NCBI RefSeq assembly: GCF_019880205.1
Contig: NZ_CP082292.1
Coordinates: forward strand, 186,001-250,000
Reading direction: 5' to 3'
Origin: Pantoea alfalfae
GTDB lineage: Bacteria > Pseudomonadota > Gammaproteobacteria > Enterobacterales > Enterobacteriaceae
Length of the DNA: 64,000 bases
In this document: in pieces, positions 12,359 through 22,543 of the stretch
How the letters are laid out: each line of letters begins with the position of its first letter
Position numbering within the stretch: the first letter of the stretch is position 1
The notes under the pieces: model-generated
Database searches by the model: none
What the model was told of the DNA's origin: nothing
What the model saw: the letters and a program-made list of their open reading frames with translations, nothing else
Made by a program: the position numbers and the translations under genes

Positions 12359-12389
12359 CGGGCAGAGTTAATGCTTTGCCCGTTATTAT
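12359..12389 (+). terminator. Rho-independent terminator after argH
   Basis: 9-bp stem CGGGCAGAG/CTTTGCCCG with a six-base loop, then TTATTAT. It closes argCBGH. Confidence 0.8.
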
Positions 12390-12527
12390 AATGTCAGGTA
12401 AAGGGCATTACCTTTGCGAAATTATTAACCACTGGGTGTGCTGATTATTCGATCGTACTAAAACTTTGGGCGAAAACCAACATCAGTTGCTATTACCGGT
12501 AGTCTTTAGTTTGTTTTTTTGAAAAAA

Positions 12528-12833
12528 TTAAGCAGTGCCGAATTTTTCCCGATAATCATTTAGTAACAGCCCTGTCGCCTCGTAACCTATCGTAATGCTG
12601 GATACCATGCCCAATATGCCGCCCATTATTGCGGGGACAATAAGACCGACTAGTTGAGATATAGCGCCAAATATAATGCCGCCTGCGCCTCCCCATTTTC
12701 CACCAATCGCCATGCCAGTAGATGCGCCATCTAAGGTATTACTCAGCACCTGATCCATATAAGCCCAGGTTTCAGTAGTAATTACCGCCGCACCACTGAC
12801 ATATTGAAATTCATTAATCGATAACATTCTCAT
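12528..12833 (-). CDS. Class II microcin-like precursor peptide (paralogue 1)
   Basis: 101 residues when started at ATG 12833, which follows an ATGGA site by eight bases. An upstream in-frame ATG at 12845 would add MESR. Residues 1-15, MRMLSINEFQYVSGA, fit the double-glycine leader of class II microcins such as MccV (L4, E8, V12, S13, G14, then A). The rest is Gly/Ala-rich and hydrophobic, with TGMAIGGKWGGAGG and a helix-forming stretch around ISQLVGLIVPAIMGG, and a charged C-terminus (LNDYREKFGTA). Its core is nearly identical to the neighbouring paralogue. No immunity gene or peptidase-containing ABC exporter adjoins it. The leader is seen in the sequence; bacteriocin activity is inferred. 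Confidence 0.7.
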   Translation of the reverse strand: MRMLSINEFQYVSGAAVITTETWAYMDQVLSNTLDGASTGMAIGGKWGGAGGIIFGAISQLVGLIVPAIMGGILGMVSSITIGYEATGLLLNDYREKFGTA

Positions 12834-12927
12834 GCGAGATTCCATTTTTATTCTGCAGAAGAAAAAAGGGCGCAGTGATAAGTTTCTCAGACACTGTATC
12901 GCCCCCTGGAGTCACTAGTCGCGAGGA

Positions 12928-13233
12928 TTAACCGATCGTGCCGCCATGATCAACGTTACCTGGACCGAAAGCGGTACGATAATCTGCAATCAGGCTTTGC
13001 ACTGAAGCGGTATCGGTGGCAGCGCCGACAACTAAGCCTGCGACACCACCCATGATAGTTGGAATAATCAGGCCAACAAGCTGGGCTATGGCGCCGAAAC
13101 CGAAGCCACCTGCTCCCCCCCATTTACCCCCAATCGCCATACCTGTTGCTGCACCATCTACCATGCCGATGAGTGCACCTTGCAGGTCAGCACCACTCAC
13201 TGCATTTGTTTCTTCATAAGATAAAGTACGCAT
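12928..13233 (-). CDS. Class II microcin-like precursor peptide (paralogue 2)
   Basis: 101 residues from ATG 13233, preceded by an ATGGAT site. Longer in-frame starts at 13311 and 13245 lack a ribosome-binding site. The leader MRTLSYEETNAVSGA closely matches the MccV leader pattern. The mature part begins DLQGALIGMVDGAATG and carries the same TGMAIGGKWGGAGG core and an IAQLVGLIIPTIMGG helix as paralogue 1. It ends in a Gly-rich tail (GPGNVDHGGTIG). It lies upstream of paralogue 1 with 94 bases between them on the same strand, so the two are probably co-transcribed, perhaps as a two-peptide bacteriocin. Function is inferred from the leader and composition only. Confidence 0.7.
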   Translation of the reverse strand: MRTLSYEETNAVSGADLQGALIGMVDGAATGMAIGGKWGGAGGFGFGAIAQLVGLIIPTIMGGVAGLVVGAATDTASVQSLIADYRTAFGPGNVDHGGTIG

Positions 13234-13764
13234 AATTATATCCATCAAAAAGTTGTTTCTAAATAGACCAGGATTTTCGTCTGAACATATAAAGGTATTC
13301 GACGAAGTCAAAAATAACCGAGTGATGGGAGATGGTATATAGCATAATTTCCATTTTACGCACTGGTATTATTTTATTTTTGTTATGCGGATTTCAGTAT
13401 GAATAATTTCAAATTATATCCACTGTGCGTATTTTTACATGGGTTGCAGTATGGTAATTTTAACGAATTAACGTTGTTTATCTTATTTCGTGGGTGAGGT
13501 TTTTTCTGAAGAGAATTTCCCAGAGAGTTGAGTATGTGTAAGTTGCGGGTTCTTACCTATTATCTGGCATTATTATAGGTCCTCCAGTTAATCTGACTAT
13601 TTTCCGTGTAATAATTGCGAGATCTGAAAAAGTGGTTGTCAGCTGCTTAGCAGGTAAAAAAAGCGGGCACATTAAATGCCCGCCAACCTCTAGCTTCAGA
13701 ATTACTACTTTTTTATAGGCACATCATCAAAGCGCCCGCTCTCCCGGCCGACGCTCAGATTCTC
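13234..13764. other. AT-rich intergenic region upstream of the microcin-like genes
   Basis: 531 bases, visibly richer in A and T than the flanking core genes. It should hold the promoter for the two minus-strand precursor genes and, at its right end, the terminator of the peroxiredoxin gene. A 32-codon plus-strand frame at 13399-13497 has no good ribosome-binding site and is not called. I see no immunity-type membrane protein here on the plus strand. Confidence 0.5.
13656..13683 (-). terminator. Terminator of the peroxiredoxin-glutaredoxin gene
   Basis: Read on the minus strand: stem GCGGGCA/TGCCCGC with a seven-base loop followed by seven T. Confidence 0.85.
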
Positions 13765-14499
13765 TTACGCTGACAGCAAATATTGTTGCAGATCCTCACT
13801 GCCGCCAATGTGACGACCGCCCATGAAGATCTGCGGCACCGTCGCCCGGCCTGATACGGCACGCAAACTTACGGTTGTCGCATCCTGCCCCAGCACAATT
13901 TCTTCGTACTGAATACCGTGATCCATCAGCATCTGTTTTGCCTGAGTGCAGAAGGTGCAGCCAGGTTTAGTGAATATGGAGACCGACTCCTGGGCTTTAC
14001 ACTCCGGCGCCAGATAGCGCAGCATGGTGTCAGCATCGGAGACCTCAAACGGGTCACCAGGTTTGTTCGGCTCAACGAACATTTTCTCGACCATGCCGTT
14101 ACGCACCAGCATCGAGTAACGCCATGAACGCGGGCCAAAACCGAGATCGGCTTTCTCAACCAGCATCTCCATGCCACGCGTGAACTCGCCGTTGCCATCG
14201 GGAATAAAAGTAATGTTGTCTGCGCGCTGTTCGGCTTTCCAGGCGTTCATCACAAAGGTGTCATTCACTGAAACGCACAGAATGCTGTCCACCCCATGTT
14301 GGGCAAACAGACCCGCTAATTCGTTGTAACGCGGCAGATGGCTGGAGGAGCAGGTGGGTGTAAAGGCTCCCGGCAGTGAAAAAACGATCACCGTTTTGTC
14401 TTTAAACAGCGCTTCTGTGGTGACATCAACCCAGCGATCGCCCTGACGTGTGTGAAAAGTGACTGACGGAATAGCGTTACCTTCCTGACTTGCAAACAT
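13765..14499 (-). CDS. Hybrid peroxiredoxin-glutaredoxin (Prx5-Grx fusion)
   Basis: Reduces hydrogen and alkyl peroxides using glutathione directly. It has 244 residues from ATG 14499, which has an AGGAG site; the frame upstream to 14568 is unconserved. The N-terminal Prx5 domain (about 1-160) has the peroxidatic Cys50 in [12 protein letters not shown]. The C-terminal glutaredoxin domain (about 170-244) has the CTFC motif at Cys181-Cys184 and the TVPQIF cis-proline segment. Haemophilus influenzae has a known enzyme of this type. It is divergent from oxyR across a conserved OxyR site, so peroxide induction is likely. It occupies the position where E. coli has the small RNA oxyS. Confidence 0.93.
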   Translation of the reverse strand: MFASQEGNAIPSVTFHTRQGDRWVDVTTEALFKDKTVIVFSLPGAFTPTCSSSHLPRYNELAGLFAQHGVDSILCVSVNDTFVMNAWKAEQRADNITFIPDGNGEFTRGMEMLVEKADLGFGPRSWRYSMLVRNGMVEKMFVEPNKPGDPFEVSDADTMLRYLAPECKAQESVSIFTKPGCTFCTQAKQMLMDHGIQYEEIVLGQDATTVSLRAVSGRATVPQIFMGGRHIGGSEDLQQYLLSA

Positions 14500-14557
14500 T
14501 TTTTGCTCCTGACCTGCCGCGTTCCATTTGATGCGCGCATTATTCCCAACCACCCTT

Positions 14558-14606
14558 GATAGGGCCAATCGTTCATTGCTATTCTATCTATCGCCACGGG
14601 CTATCG
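14558..14606. promoter_or_regulatory. OxyR binding region in the divergent promoter
   Basis: Contains GATAG, CTATT, CTATC and GCTATCG half-sites spaced about one helical turn apart, matching the tetranucleotide-repeat pattern ATAG-N7-CTAT of OxyR sites. The segment TTGCTATTCTATCTATCGCC closely resembles the corresponding oxyR-oxyS region of E. coli as I recall it. Expected to autoregulate oxyR and activate the peroxiredoxin gene. Confidence 0.7.
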
Positions 14607-14623
14607 TGGTTTGGAGGGTAATA

Positions 14624-15541
14624 ATGAATATTCGTGATCTTGAATATCTGGTTTCGCTTGCTGAACACCGTCATTTCCGCCGTGCCGCGGATGCGTGTCA
14701 TGTCAGTCAGCCAACATTAAGCGGGCAGATCCGTAAGCTGGAAGATGAGCTGGGTGTGATGCTGCTGGAGCGCACCAGCCGCAAAGTGCTGTTCACACAG
14801 GCAGGTCTGCTGCTGGTGGATCAGGCGCGAACGGTACTGCGTGAAGTGAAAGTGCTGAAAGAGATGGCCAGTCAGCAAGGGGAAGCGATGTCAGGTCCGC
14901 TGCATATCGGCCTTATTCCGACCACCGCGCCCTATTTATTGCCACAGATTATCCCTACGCTGCACCAGACATTCCCGAAACTGGAGATGTACCTGCACGA
15001 AGCGCAGACGCAACAGTTGTTGTCTCAGCTCGACAGCGGCAAGCTGGACTGCGCGATTATCGCGCTGGTCAAAGAGAGTCAGGCTTTTATCGAAGTGCCG
15101 TTATTTGATGAGCCGATGAAGCTGGCAGTCTATGCCGATCATCCGTGGTGCGACCGCGATCGCGTACCGATGTCTGATCTGGCTGGCGAGAAGTTGCTGA
15201 TGCTGGAAGACGGGCACTGTCTGCGTGACCAGGCGATGGGTTTCTGCTTTGAGGCGGGTGCGGATGAAGATACCCACTTCCGCGCAACCAGTCTTGAGAC
15301 GCTGCGCAATATGGTGGCGGCTGGCAGCGGGATTACGCTGTTACCGGCGCTTGCCGTCCCGCCGGAACGCGTCCGCGATGGCGTCTGCTATCTTCCCTGC
15401 TACAAACCGGTGCCACAGCGTACAATTGCGCTGGTCTATCGCCCGGGGTCACCTCTGCGCAGCCGTTATGAACAGCTGGCAGAGGCGATTAAAACCCACA
15501 TGGCGCACTATTTCGACGCTGCCTTAAAACAGGCGGTTTAA
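14624..15541 (+). CDS. oxyR: Hydrogen-peroxide-sensing LysR-type regulator OxyR
   Basis: Transcription activator of peroxide defence. It has 305 residues, as in E. coli, from ATG 14624 ([18 protein letters not shown]) with a GGAGGG site. The frame upstream to 14528 crosses the operator and is not used. The N-terminal winged helix-turn-helix includes [13 protein letters not shown]. The redox cysteines Cys199 and Cys208 are in [12 protein letters not shown]. Its last 18 bases overlap the end of sthA on the other strand. Confidence 0.98.
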   Translation: MNIRDLEYLVSLAEHRHFRRAADACHVSQPTLSGQIRKLEDELGVMLLERTSRKVLFTQAGLLLVDQARTVLREVKVLKEMASQQGEAMSGPLHIGLIPTTAPYLLPQIIPTLHQTFPKLEMYLHEAQTQQLLSQLDSGKLDCAIIALVKESQAFIEVPLFDEPMKLAVYADHPWCDRDRVPMSDLAGEKLLMLEDGHCLRDQAMGFCFEAGADEDTHFRATSLETLRNMVAAGSGITLLPALAVPPERVRDGVCYLPCYKPVPQRTIALVYRPGSPLRSRYEQLAEAIKTHMAHYFDAALKQAV

Positions 15542-16924
15542 GCCGTTTAACGCGGCAACGCGATAGGCTTCAGCCATGGTCGGATAATTAAAGGTGGTAT
15601 TCACGAAGTACTCAATCGTGTTACCACCATTTTTTTGCTCCATGATCGCCTGACCGATGTGAATAATCTCGGCGGCACGCTCACCAAAACAGTGGATCCC
15701 CAGAATCTCTTTCGTTTCGCGATGGAACAGAATTTTCAGGCTGCCAACGTTCATGCCGACGATCTGCGCCCGCGCCAGATGTTTGAACTGCGCGCGGCCC
15801 ACTTCGTAAGGCACCTTCATGGCCGTCAGCTGCTGCTCGGTTTTACCTACAGAGCTGATTTCCGGAATGGTGTAGATGCCGGTCGGGATATCTTCAATCA
15901 GGTGCGCTGACGCTTCTCCTTTGATAATCGCCTGCGCGGCAATACGGCCCTGATCGTAGGCAGCAGAGGCCAGGCTGGGATAGCCAATCACGTCACCCAC
16001 GGCATAGATGTGTGGCTGAGCGGTCTGATACATGCTGTTCACTTTCAGCAGGCCACGACCATCCGCTTCCAGACCGACATTTTCCAGCGACAGCGAATCA
16101 GTGTTACCGGTACGGCCATTGGCGTAAAGCAGACAGTCTGCTTTCACTTTCTTGCCGGACTTCAGATGCATGATCACGCCATCTTCCACGCCTTCGATCT
16201 TCTCAAACTCTTCGTTGTGACGAATGACTACGCCGCTGTTCCAGAAGTGGTAAGAGAGGGAGTCAGACATCTCCTGATCAAGGAATGCCAGCAGGCGATC
16301 GCGGGTGTTAATCAGATCAACTTTGACGTTCAGGCCACGGAAAATGGACGCATATTCACAGCCAATTACACCCGCGCCATAAATAATGACGTGACCTGGT
16401 TCGTGGTGCAGGTTGAGGATAGAGTCAGAGTCATAAACGCGGGGGTGGGTAAAGTCGACATCGTCAGGATGGTAAGGTCGTGAACCGCAGGCGATAACAA
16501 ACTTCTCTGCCGTCAGCGTCTCACGCGTGCCATCAGGTTGCTCAATCTCAATGGTATTAGCATCAACAAAATGCGCATCACCCTGATAAAGTTCACAGCG
16601 GTTACGCTCGTAGAAGCCCTGACGCATGGCTGTCTGCTGGCTGATAACATTTTCTGTGTGATTGAGAATGTCGGCAAAAGAGGAGCGAAGCAGTCGGGTA
16701 TGATCGCTGTAGAGTGGGTTCTGGTTAAATTCAATAATGCGACTGACGGCGTGGCGAAGGGCTTTAGAAGGGATGGTGCCCCAGTGCGTACAACCGCCGC
16801 CGATGTTGTGGTAGCGTTCGATCACGGCGATGCGCGCTCCCTGTTTTACCAGCCCCATCGCCGCCCCTTCACCGCCGGGCCCTGAGCCAATCACAATGGC
16901 ATCGTAATCGTAAGACTTTTGCAT
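15524..16924 (-). CDS. sthA: Soluble pyridine nucleotide transhydrogenase
   Basis: FAD flavoprotein that moves reducing equivalents between NADPH and NAD+. It has 466 residues, the E. coli length. FAD-binding GSGPGGEG is at residues 13-20. The segment [13 protein letters not shown] has Thr in place of the second redox cysteine found in related disulfide reductases, which is typical of this enzyme. A second nucleotide-binding motif is [12 protein letters not shown]. It is convergent with oxyR and overlaps it by 18 bases. It is divergent from fabR. Confidence 0.97.
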   Translation of the reverse strand: MQKSYDYDAIVIGSGPGGEGAAMGLVKQGARIAVIERYHNIGGGCTHWGTIPSKALRHAVSRIIEFNQNPLYSDHTRLLRSSFADILNHTENVISQQTAMRQGFYERNRCELYQGDAHFVDANTIEIEQPDGTRETLTAEKFVIACGSRPYHPDDVDFTHPRVYDSDSILNLHHEPGHVIIYGAGVIGCEYASIFRGLNVKVDLINTRDRLLAFLDQEMSDSLSYHFWNSGVVIRHNEEFEKIEGVEDGVIMHLKSGKKVKADCLLYANGRTGNTDSLSLENVGLEADGRGLLKVNSMYQTAQPHIYAVGDVIGYPSLASAAYDQGRIAAQAIIKGEASAHLIEDIPTGIYTIPEISSVGKTEQQLTAMKVPYEVGRAQFKHLARAQIVGMNVGSLKILFHRETKEILGIHCFGERAAEIIHIGQAIMEQKNGGNTIEYFVNTTFNYPTMAEAYRVAALNGLNRLF

Positions 16925-17116
16925 ACCGATACGTCCTATTATTTATACATTTTTACAACGAGATTCTAACATCTCGTCGCGCACTTCTGAATTCTATCAG
17001 CGATTTTCATCACATTTTGACAAAGAGTGAGGTTCACAGGCGGTGACAAAGATTGCCAATCTGTACGCTGAAAATTTTGTTATAGTGCCCACTCATTACC
17101 GCTAAAGGCAGAGAGC

Positions 17117-17764
17117 ATGGGCGTCAGAGCGCAACAAAAAGAACGTACACGGCGTACACTGATTGAAGCAGCTTTCAGTCAGCTCAGCGCCGAACGCAGT
17201 TTTACCAGTCTGAGTTTGCGGGAAGTTGCCCGTGAAGCGGGGATAGCACCCACCTCTTTTTATCGTCATTTTAAGGATGTTGATGAGCTTGGTCTGACGA
17301 TGGTGGATGAAAGCGGGCTGATGCTGCGACAGCTGATGCGTCAGGCGCGCCAGCGTATCGCCAAAGGCGGCAGCATCATTAAAACGTCGGTGGCGACCTT
17401 TATGGAGTTCATCGGCAACAATCCCAACGCTTTCCGCCTGTTACTGCGTGAACGTTCCGGTACCTCCGCCGCTTTTCGTGCCGCCGTGGCGCGTGAAATT
17501 CAGCACTTTATCGCTGAACTGGCCGATTATCTTGAGGTCGAAAATCGCATGCCGCGTAGTTTTACCGAAGCGCAGGCGGAAGCGATGGTGACCATTGTTT
17601 TCAGCGCCGGTGCAGAAGCACTGGATGTTGATGCTGAGCAGCGACGGAAGCTTGAGGATCGGCTGGTACTGCAGCTGCGTATGATCGCCAAAGGCGCTTA
17701 TTACTGGTATCGCCGTGAGCAGGAACGACTGGCAGTTACCCTGGAAAAACCCGAAGAGCAATGA
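17117..17764 (+). CDS. fabR: TetR-family repressor of unsaturated fatty acid synthesis
   Basis: In E. coli, FabR with acyl-CoA or acyl-ACP represses fabB and fabA to balance membrane fluidity. It has 215 residues. The N-terminal TetR helix-turn-helix is at about residues 28-55 ([22 protein letters not shown]), followed by an all-helical ligand domain. It is very close to E. coli throughout. It overlaps yijD in the arrangement known from E. coli. Confidence 0.96.
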   Translation: MGVRAQQKERTRRTLIEAAFSQLSAERSFTSLSLREVAREAGIAPTSFYRHFKDVDELGLTMVDESGLMLRQLMRQARQRIAKGGSIIKTSVATFMEFIGNNPNAFRLLLRERSGTSAAFRAAVAREIQHFIAELADYLEVENRMPRSFTEAQAEAMVTIVFSAGAEALDVDAEQRRKLEDRLVLQLRMIAKGAYYWYRREQERLAVTLEKPEEQ

Positions 17765-17778
17765 GTAAGGATCCGTCC

Positions 17779-18132
17779 ATGACCCAACCAGGTATTCGCG
17801 ATAAAAGCACTCTGGCACTGGCTTTTATTACCGGCTTAGCGATTAACGGCTCGTTTTCTGTGCTGTTCAGCGCTTTTGTTCCCTTTTCGATTTTTCCGCT
17901 GATTGCGCTGGGTCTGGCGGCCTGGTGTCTGCATCAGCGTTACCTCAACACCAACATGCCGGACGGCATGCCAGGTCTGGCGGCGGCGTTTTTCCTGCTG
18001 GGGATTCTGGTGTATAGCGCGCTGGTGCGGGCGGAATACCCGGACATTGGATCTAACTTTGTTCCCACCGTTCTGATGGTGGCGCTGGTGTTCTGGATTG
18101 CGACGCGATTTAAGCGCAAGCGCAATCAGTAG
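17779..18132 (+). CDS. yijD: Inner-membrane protein of the YijD family
   Basis: 117-residue membrane protein of unknown function. Hydrophobic stretches fit four transmembrane helices, and RAEYPDIGSNF between helices is conserved with E. coli YijD. I prefer ATG 17779, which follows an AAGGAT site and gives the E. coli-like N-terminus. ATG 17761, overlapping the fabR stop as ATGA, is the alternative and adds six residues. It is translationally coupled to fabR and ends at a strong terminator. Confidence 0.9.
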   Translation: MTQPGIRDKSTLALAFITGLAINGSFSVLFSAFVPFSIFPLIALGLAAWCLHQRYLNTNMPDGMPGLAAAFFLLGILVYSALVRAEYPDIGSNFVPTVLMVALVFWIATRFKRKRNQ

Positions 18133-18141
18133 TTATGAATG

Positions 18142-18170
18142 AAAACGGGAACCTCAGGGTTCCCGTTTTT
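18142..18170 (+). terminator. Terminator after yijD
   Basis: 12-bp stem AAAACGGGAACC/GGTTCCCGTTTT with a four-base loop, ending in T. The A-rich left arm could also serve trmA, which converges on it. Confidence 0.88.
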
Positions 18171-18172
18171 GT

Positions 18173-19276
18173 TTACGCTTTACGCGTCAGCAAAACGCCG
18201 CATTCCATATGGTGGGTATAGGGGAACTGATCAAACAGCGCCAGCCGCGTTACCTCATGCGTTTCTGACAGCGTCTGCAGATTGTCGCTCAGAGTTTGCG
18301 GGTTACAGGAGATGTAAAGGATGCGCGGGTACGCCTGCACCATTTTCACCGTCTCTTCATCCAGTCCGCTGCGCGGCGGATCGACAAAAATTGTCTCGCA
18401 TTCGTAGCTGGTCAGGTCAATCCCTTCCAGACGATTAAAGCTGCGTACGCCATTCATCGCCTGCGTAAACTCTTCCGCTGCCATGCGAATAATCTGCACG
18501 TTATCAATCTGGTTCACTGCAATGTTGTATTGCGCCGAGGCAACAGAGGGTTTGGCGATTTCAGTCGCCAGCACGCGGCGGAAATTGCGCGCCAGTGCCA
18601 GTGAGAAGTTACCATTGCCGCAATAAAGCTCCAGCAGATCACCCTGTGAATCCTGCGTCACATCCAGCGCCCACTCCAGCATCTGAATATTCATCGCCGC
18701 ATTGGGCTGGGTAAAACTGTTCTCGACCTGACGATAGATAATCTCACGACCCGCCACCGGCAGACGCTCGTCTACATAGTCGCGATCCAGACAGATTTTG
18801 GTTTTGGTCGCACGGCCAATCAGCTGCACATCCAGCCCTTCAGCGCGCAGCTGGTCACGCAGCGCCGCCGCTGCCTGCTGCCACTCATCATCCAGCTTGC
18901 GGTGATAGAGCAGTGAAATCACAATCTGATTGCTCAGGGTCGACAGATAGTCGATCTGAAACAGTTTATGGCGCAGGGTGCGGTTATCACGGATCGCGGC
19001 GATCATCTTTGGCATCAGCTGGTTGATCAGCTGGCTGGCCGCCGGGAACTGATCAACACGGATCCGCTCGCGTGTCTGCTGATCAAAGATGATGTGATAG
19101 ATATCATCGCCGTCGTGCCACAGGCGAAATTCGGCGCGCATCCGATAGTGGCTGACCGGCGAACGGAACACCTCCACGTCGGGCGCAGCAAACGGCGTCA
19201 TCATCGTCTCTAAACGACTGACTTTTTCCGCCAGCTGTGCGTCATACTCTTCAATGGGGAGATGTTCGGGTGTCAT
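18173..19276 (-). CDS. trmA: tRNA (uracil-54-C5)-methyltransferase
   Basis: Forms ribothymidine at position 54 of the tRNA T-loop using S-adenosylmethionine. It has 367 residues (E. coli 366) from ATG 19276 behind an AGGA site; a TTG two codons earlier is not needed. The SAM-binding motif is [16 protein letters not shown], the catalytic cysteine is in ISCNPQTL, and [10 protein letters not shown] is the family signature. It is divergent from btuB. Confidence 0.96.
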   Translation of the reverse strand: MTPEHLPIEEYDAQLAEKVSRLETMMTPFAAPDVEVFRSPVSHYRMRAEFRLWHDGDDIYHIIFDQQTRERIRVDQFPAASQLINQLMPKMIAAIRDNRTLRHKLFQIDYLSTLSNQIVISLLYHRKLDDEWQQAAAALRDQLRAEGLDVQLIGRATKTKICLDRDYVDERLPVAGREIIYRQVENSFTQPNAAMNIQMLEWALDVTQDSQGDLLELYCGNGNFSLALARNFRRVLATEIAKPSVASAQYNIAVNQIDNVQIIRMAAEEFTQAMNGVRSFNRLEGIDLTSYECETIFVDPPRSGLDEETVKMVQAYPRILYISCNPQTLSDNLQTLSETHEVTRLALFDQFPYTHHMECGVLLTRKA

Positions 19277-19401
19277 GAGCAATCCTGATTAATAGCTTAC
19301 CAGCGGGCGATTGTAGGCATTCACTTGCTGATGTCCAGTCCTGCAGCGAGAAGATATTTAGCAGTCTGGACTTCCGTATCTCCACTCCGTAGACTGCAGA
19401 C

Positions 19402-19556
19402 GCCGGCCTCAAGCCCGAGTTAATAGGGAATCCAGTGTGAATCTGGAGCTGACGCGCAGCGGTAAGGAATGTCGTGATGAGTGCAATTGCAGACACTGTC
19501 CTCTGGGATGGGAAGTCATCATCACTTATGGTTCCCAGCCCGAAGACCTGCCGGTG
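19402..19556 (+). promoter_or_regulatory. Cobalamin riboswitch in the btuB leader
   Basis: Starts at GCCGGCCTCAAGCCCGAG and contains AATAGGGAATCCAGTG, GCTGACGCGCAGCGGTAAGG, GGGAAGTCATCATC and the B12 box AGCCCGAAGACCTGCCGG at 19537-19554. The order and wording match the E. coli btuB riboswitch. Adenosylcobalamin binding is expected to close the ribosome-binding site of btuB. About 85 bases separate it from the start codon. Confidence 0.93.
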
Positions 19557-19639
19557 TAACGTCGCTACTCGTTCAATCATCGCGTTCTATTGATTGTCGG
19601 CCCGCGGCATCCTGCTTCGTCTTATGGATGCGATTAAAA

Positions 19640-21517
19640 ATGACTAAAAAAACCGCATCGCTGTTCGCGCTGAGCGCAACGGCGATTTCCCTCTGGGCGC
19701 AAAACAGTTTTGCGGAGGGAAATGATGATACGCAAATCGTTACCGCCAACCGTTTTGCAGAACCCGTTTCAGGTGTGCTGGCACCGACCACCGTCGTCAC
19801 GCGTGATGAGATTGATCGCTGGCAGGCCAAAAGCCTGACGGATGTGATGCGGCGTCTGCCAGGTGTCGATGTCGCGCAGAATGGTGGATTGGGGCAGCAA
19901 AGTTCACTGTTTATCCGGGGAACCGAGTCCCGACATGTGCTGATCCTGATTGATGGTATCCGGCTTAATCAGGCGGGCATCAGCGGTTCGTCTGATCTCA
20001 GCCAGATCCCTCTGTCGCTGGTGCAGCGCATCGAATATGTTCGCGGCTCGCGGTCTGCGGTTTACGGTTCTGATGCGATTGGCGGCGTGGTGAATATCAT
20101 TACGGGTCGATCGCAACCCGGCACCACGCTGACGGCGGGCGTCGGGTCCAGCGGCTATCAATCGTATGACGGGTCAACCCAGCAGATGCTGGGCGACGCA
20201 ACAAAGCTTACCCTGGCTGGCAACTACACCTATACCAAAGGGTATGATGTGGTGGCGGGCTACCCCAATGACTATGGTCCGGCACAGCACGATCGCGACG
20301 GCTTCATGAGTAAAACTCTGTATGGCAACCTTGAGCATCAGTTCAGCGATGAGCTCAGTGGTTTTGTGCGCGGCTACGGGTTTGATAACCGCACCGCCTA
20401 CGACGGTTCATATACCTACGATAATAATTCCAATATTATCGGGCTGGCGGATACCCGTCAGCTCTACAGCCAGACCTGGGACACCGGGTTACGCTTCAAC
20501 CGTGACATTTACTCTACTCAGCTCATCGCCAGTTACGGTCATACCAAAGACATTAACTACGATCCGCGCAATGGTCGCTATGGCGCTGCATCCACCTTTG
20601 ATGATGTCACCCAGTACAATCTGCAGTGGGGCAACACCGTGCAGGTGGGGCAGGGGGCGATCAGCGCCGGTGTCGACTGGCAGAAAGAGACGACCGAGCC
20701 TGGCACGAACTATTTATCAGAGGGCTATGAGCAGCGAAATACCGGTCTCTACCTGACTGGCCAGCAGCAGTTTGGCAGCGTTACCCTTGAAGGTGCGGTA
20801 CGCAGTGATGACAACAATCAGTTCGGCTGGCATAACACCTGGCAGACGGCAGTGTCATGGGAGTTTATCTCCGGCTATCGCGCGTTCGCCTCTTATGGCA
20901 CTGCTTTTAAAGCACCGAATCTGTCGCAGGTTTACAGTCCGTTTTATGGTAATCGTGACCTCGATCCGGAAAAAAGTAAGCAGTGGGAAGGCGGCTTTGA
21001 AGGGCTGAGCGGACCGGTGAACTGGCGTGTGTCGGGCTATCGCAACGACATCGATAATCTGATTGATAGTGATCCGGCGACTTTCCGTTACTACAACATT
21101 AAGCAGGCCCGCATTAAAGGCGTTGAAGCCACCGCCGGATTTAATACCGGGCCGCTGGCGCATCTGCTCTCCTATGATTATGTTGATGCGCGGGATGGCA
21201 GCACCGATCAGCCGCTTGTTCGCCGGGCTAAGCAGCAGGTGAAGTATCAGCTCGACTGGACGCTGTATGAGTTTGACTGGTCAATCACCTACCATTATCT
21301 GGGGGACCGTTATGATACCGACTTTAACAGTTCGCCCAGCCGACGCGTGAAGCTAGGGGGAGTGAGCCTGTGGGATCTCGCTGTCTCATATCCGGTCACT
21401 TCACAACTCACGGTTCGTGGTAGAATTGCCAACCTGTTCGATAAAGATTACGAGACAGTGTATGGCTATCAGACTCCAGGACGAGAGTATTACCTCAGCG
21501 GCAGCTACAACTTCTGA
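19640..21517 (+). CDS. btuB: TonB-dependent vitamin B12 outer-membrane receptor
   Basis: Imports cobalamin across the outer membrane using TonB energy. It has 625 residues (E. coli 614) from ATG 19640. The signal peptide covers about residues 1-25 (cleaved after NSFA). A TonB box follows ([11 protein letters not shown]). The plug domain contains [12 protein letters not shown] and [16 protein letters not shown], then a 22-strand barrel ending in a terminal Phe (SGSYNF). Its 3' end overlaps murI by 56 bases, and it is controlled by the riboswitch upstream. Confidence 0.96.
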   Translation: MTKKTASLFALSATAISLWAQNSFAEGNDDTQIVTANRFAEPVSGVLAPTTVVTRDEIDRWQAKSLTDVMRRLPGVDVAQNGGLGQQSSLFIRGTESRHVLILIDGIRLNQAGISGSSDLSQIPLSLVQRIEYVRGSRSAVYGSDAIGGVVNIITGRSQPGTTLTAGVGSSGYQSYDGSTQQMLGDATKLTLAGNYTYTKGYDVVAGYPNDYGPAQHDRDGFMSKTLYGNLEHQFSDELSGFVRGYGFDNRTAYDGSYTYDNNSNIIGLADTRQLYSQTWDTGLRFNRDIYSTQLIASYGHTKDINYDPRNGRYGAASTFDDVTQYNLQWGNTVQVGQGAISAGVDWQKETTEPGTNYLSEGYEQRNTGLYLTGQQQFGSVTLEGAVRSDDNNQFGWHNTWQTAVSWEFISGYRAFASYGTAFKAPNLSQVYSPFYGNRDLDPEKSKQWEGGFEGLSGPVNWRVSGYRNDIDNLIDSDPATFRYYNIKQARIKGVEATAGFNTGPLAHLLSYDYVDARDGSTDQPLVRRAKQQVKYQLDWTLYEFDWSITYHYLGDRYDTDFNSSPSRRVKLGGVSLWDLAVSYPVTSQLTVRGRIANLFDKDYETVYGYQTPGREYYLSGSYNF

Positions 21518-22313
21518 TTTGCGCCCTACCGTGCTGGTGTTTGATTCCGGCGTCGGTGGGCTTTCTGTCTATGATGAGGTCCGTCAGCTGTTGCCGGACC
21601 TGCATTATCTCTATGCCTTCGATAACGCAGGCTTCCCTTACGGTGAGAAAAGCGAAACCTTCATCGTGGAGCGGGTGGTCGCTATCGTTGAGGCTATTAC
21701 GCAGCGCTATCCTCTCTCATTGGTCATCATCGCCTGTAATACGGCCAGCACGGTTTCATTACCCGCTTTACGTGAACGCTTTGCATTTCCTGTCGTAGGA
21801 GTGGTGCCGGCAATTAAACCGGCCGCGCGCCTGACGCGTAATGGCGTTGTGGGATTACTGGCTACGCGGGCTACGGTGCGCCGTCCTTATACGCATGAGC
21901 TGGTGGCGCAGTTTGCGGGTTCCTGCAATATCGAGATGCTGGGATCGGCCGAGCTGGTAGAGCTGGCAGAAGCGAAGCTCCACGGTGAGGAAGTGTCACT
22001 GGATGAGGTACGCCGGATTGTTCAGCCGTGGCTGAGGATGGCTGAGCCACCGGATACGGTCGTTTTAGGCTGTACACACTTTCCTTTACTGCGCGAAGAG
22101 CTGCAGCAGGTGTTGCCTGAAGGGACGCGTCTGATTGATTCCGGTGCGGCAATTGCCCGACGTACCGTCTGGCTGCTTGAGCATGAAGCGCCTGAGGTGC
22201 ACTCCTCGCAGCAGAATGTTGCATTCTGTACGGCGCTGGATGGCGAAGCAGTACAATTATCACCCGTTTTGCAGCGTTATGGCTTCCCGTTGCTCGAAAA
22301 ACTGGCGCTTTAG
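21462..22313 (+). CDS. murI: Glutamate racemase
   Basis: Makes D-glutamate for peptidoglycan. It has 283 residues from ATG 21462 (MAIRLQDE), which aligns with the E. coli start. Active-site motifs are DSGVGG at residues 28-33 and the two acid/base cysteines Cys92 (ACNTAST) and Cys204 (GCTHFPLL). The first 56 bases lie inside btuB in another frame, an overlap also known in E. coli. The rRNA operon promoters follow directly. Confidence 0.97.
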   Translation: MAIRLQDESITSAAATTSDLRPTVLVFDSGVGGLSVYDEVRQLLPDLHYLYAFDNAGFPYGEKSETFIVERVVAIVEAITQRYPLSLVIIACNTASTVSLPALRERFAFPVVGVVPAIKPAARLTRNGVVGLLATRATVRRPYTHELVAQFAGSCNIEMLGSAELVELAEAKLHGEEVSLDEVRRIVQPWLRMAEPPDTVVLGCTHFPLLREELQQVLPEGTRLIDSGAAIARRTVWLLEHEAPEVHSSQQNVAFCTALDGEAVQLSPVLQRYGFPLLEKLAL

Positions 22314-22364
22314 CGGCTTTTAGCTGAAAAAATCAGCACTCGGAATTTTATTTGAAATTAGCAC

Positions 22365-22392
22365 TTGTCAGCCTCCGAGAACTCCCTATAAT
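22365..22392 (+). promoter_or_regulatory. rRNA operon promoter P1
   Basis: -35 TTGTCA (22365-22370) and -10 TATAAT (22387-22392) with a 16-base spacer, the usual spacing of rrn P1. An A/T-rich UP-element-like stretch lies upstream (about 22325-22362), and a GC-rich discriminator (GCGCC) follows, consistent with ppGpp control. Confidence 0.85.
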
Positions 22393-22485
22393 GCGCCTCC
22401 ACTGACACGGCACAACGGCTTACGAAGCGCCGGGTTGAGTAGGTTCGAAATCATACGAACCAGTGAGTTAAGCGAAAATAAATGC

Positions 22486-22513
22486 TTGACTGACAATGCG
22501 GAAAGCGTAATAT
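22486..22513 (+). promoter_or_regulatory. rRNA operon promoter P2
   Basis: -35 TTGACT (22486-22491) and -10 TAATAT (22508-22513), 16-base spacer, about 121 bases after P1, followed by a GC-rich start region. Confidence 0.8.
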
Positions 22514-22543
22514 ACGCAGCCCGCGCCGCAGTAAATCGCGGCA

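Noticed and set aside
13399-13497. 32-codon plus-strand frame in the AT-rich region, considered as an immunity peptide
   Set aside because: No good ribosome-binding site and no clear transmembrane helix; it is opposite in strand to the precursor genes.
14500-14623. Possible oxyS small RNA divergent from oxyR
   Set aside because: No sequence resembling OxyS or its terminator is present; the peroxiredoxin-glutaredoxin gene begins there instead.
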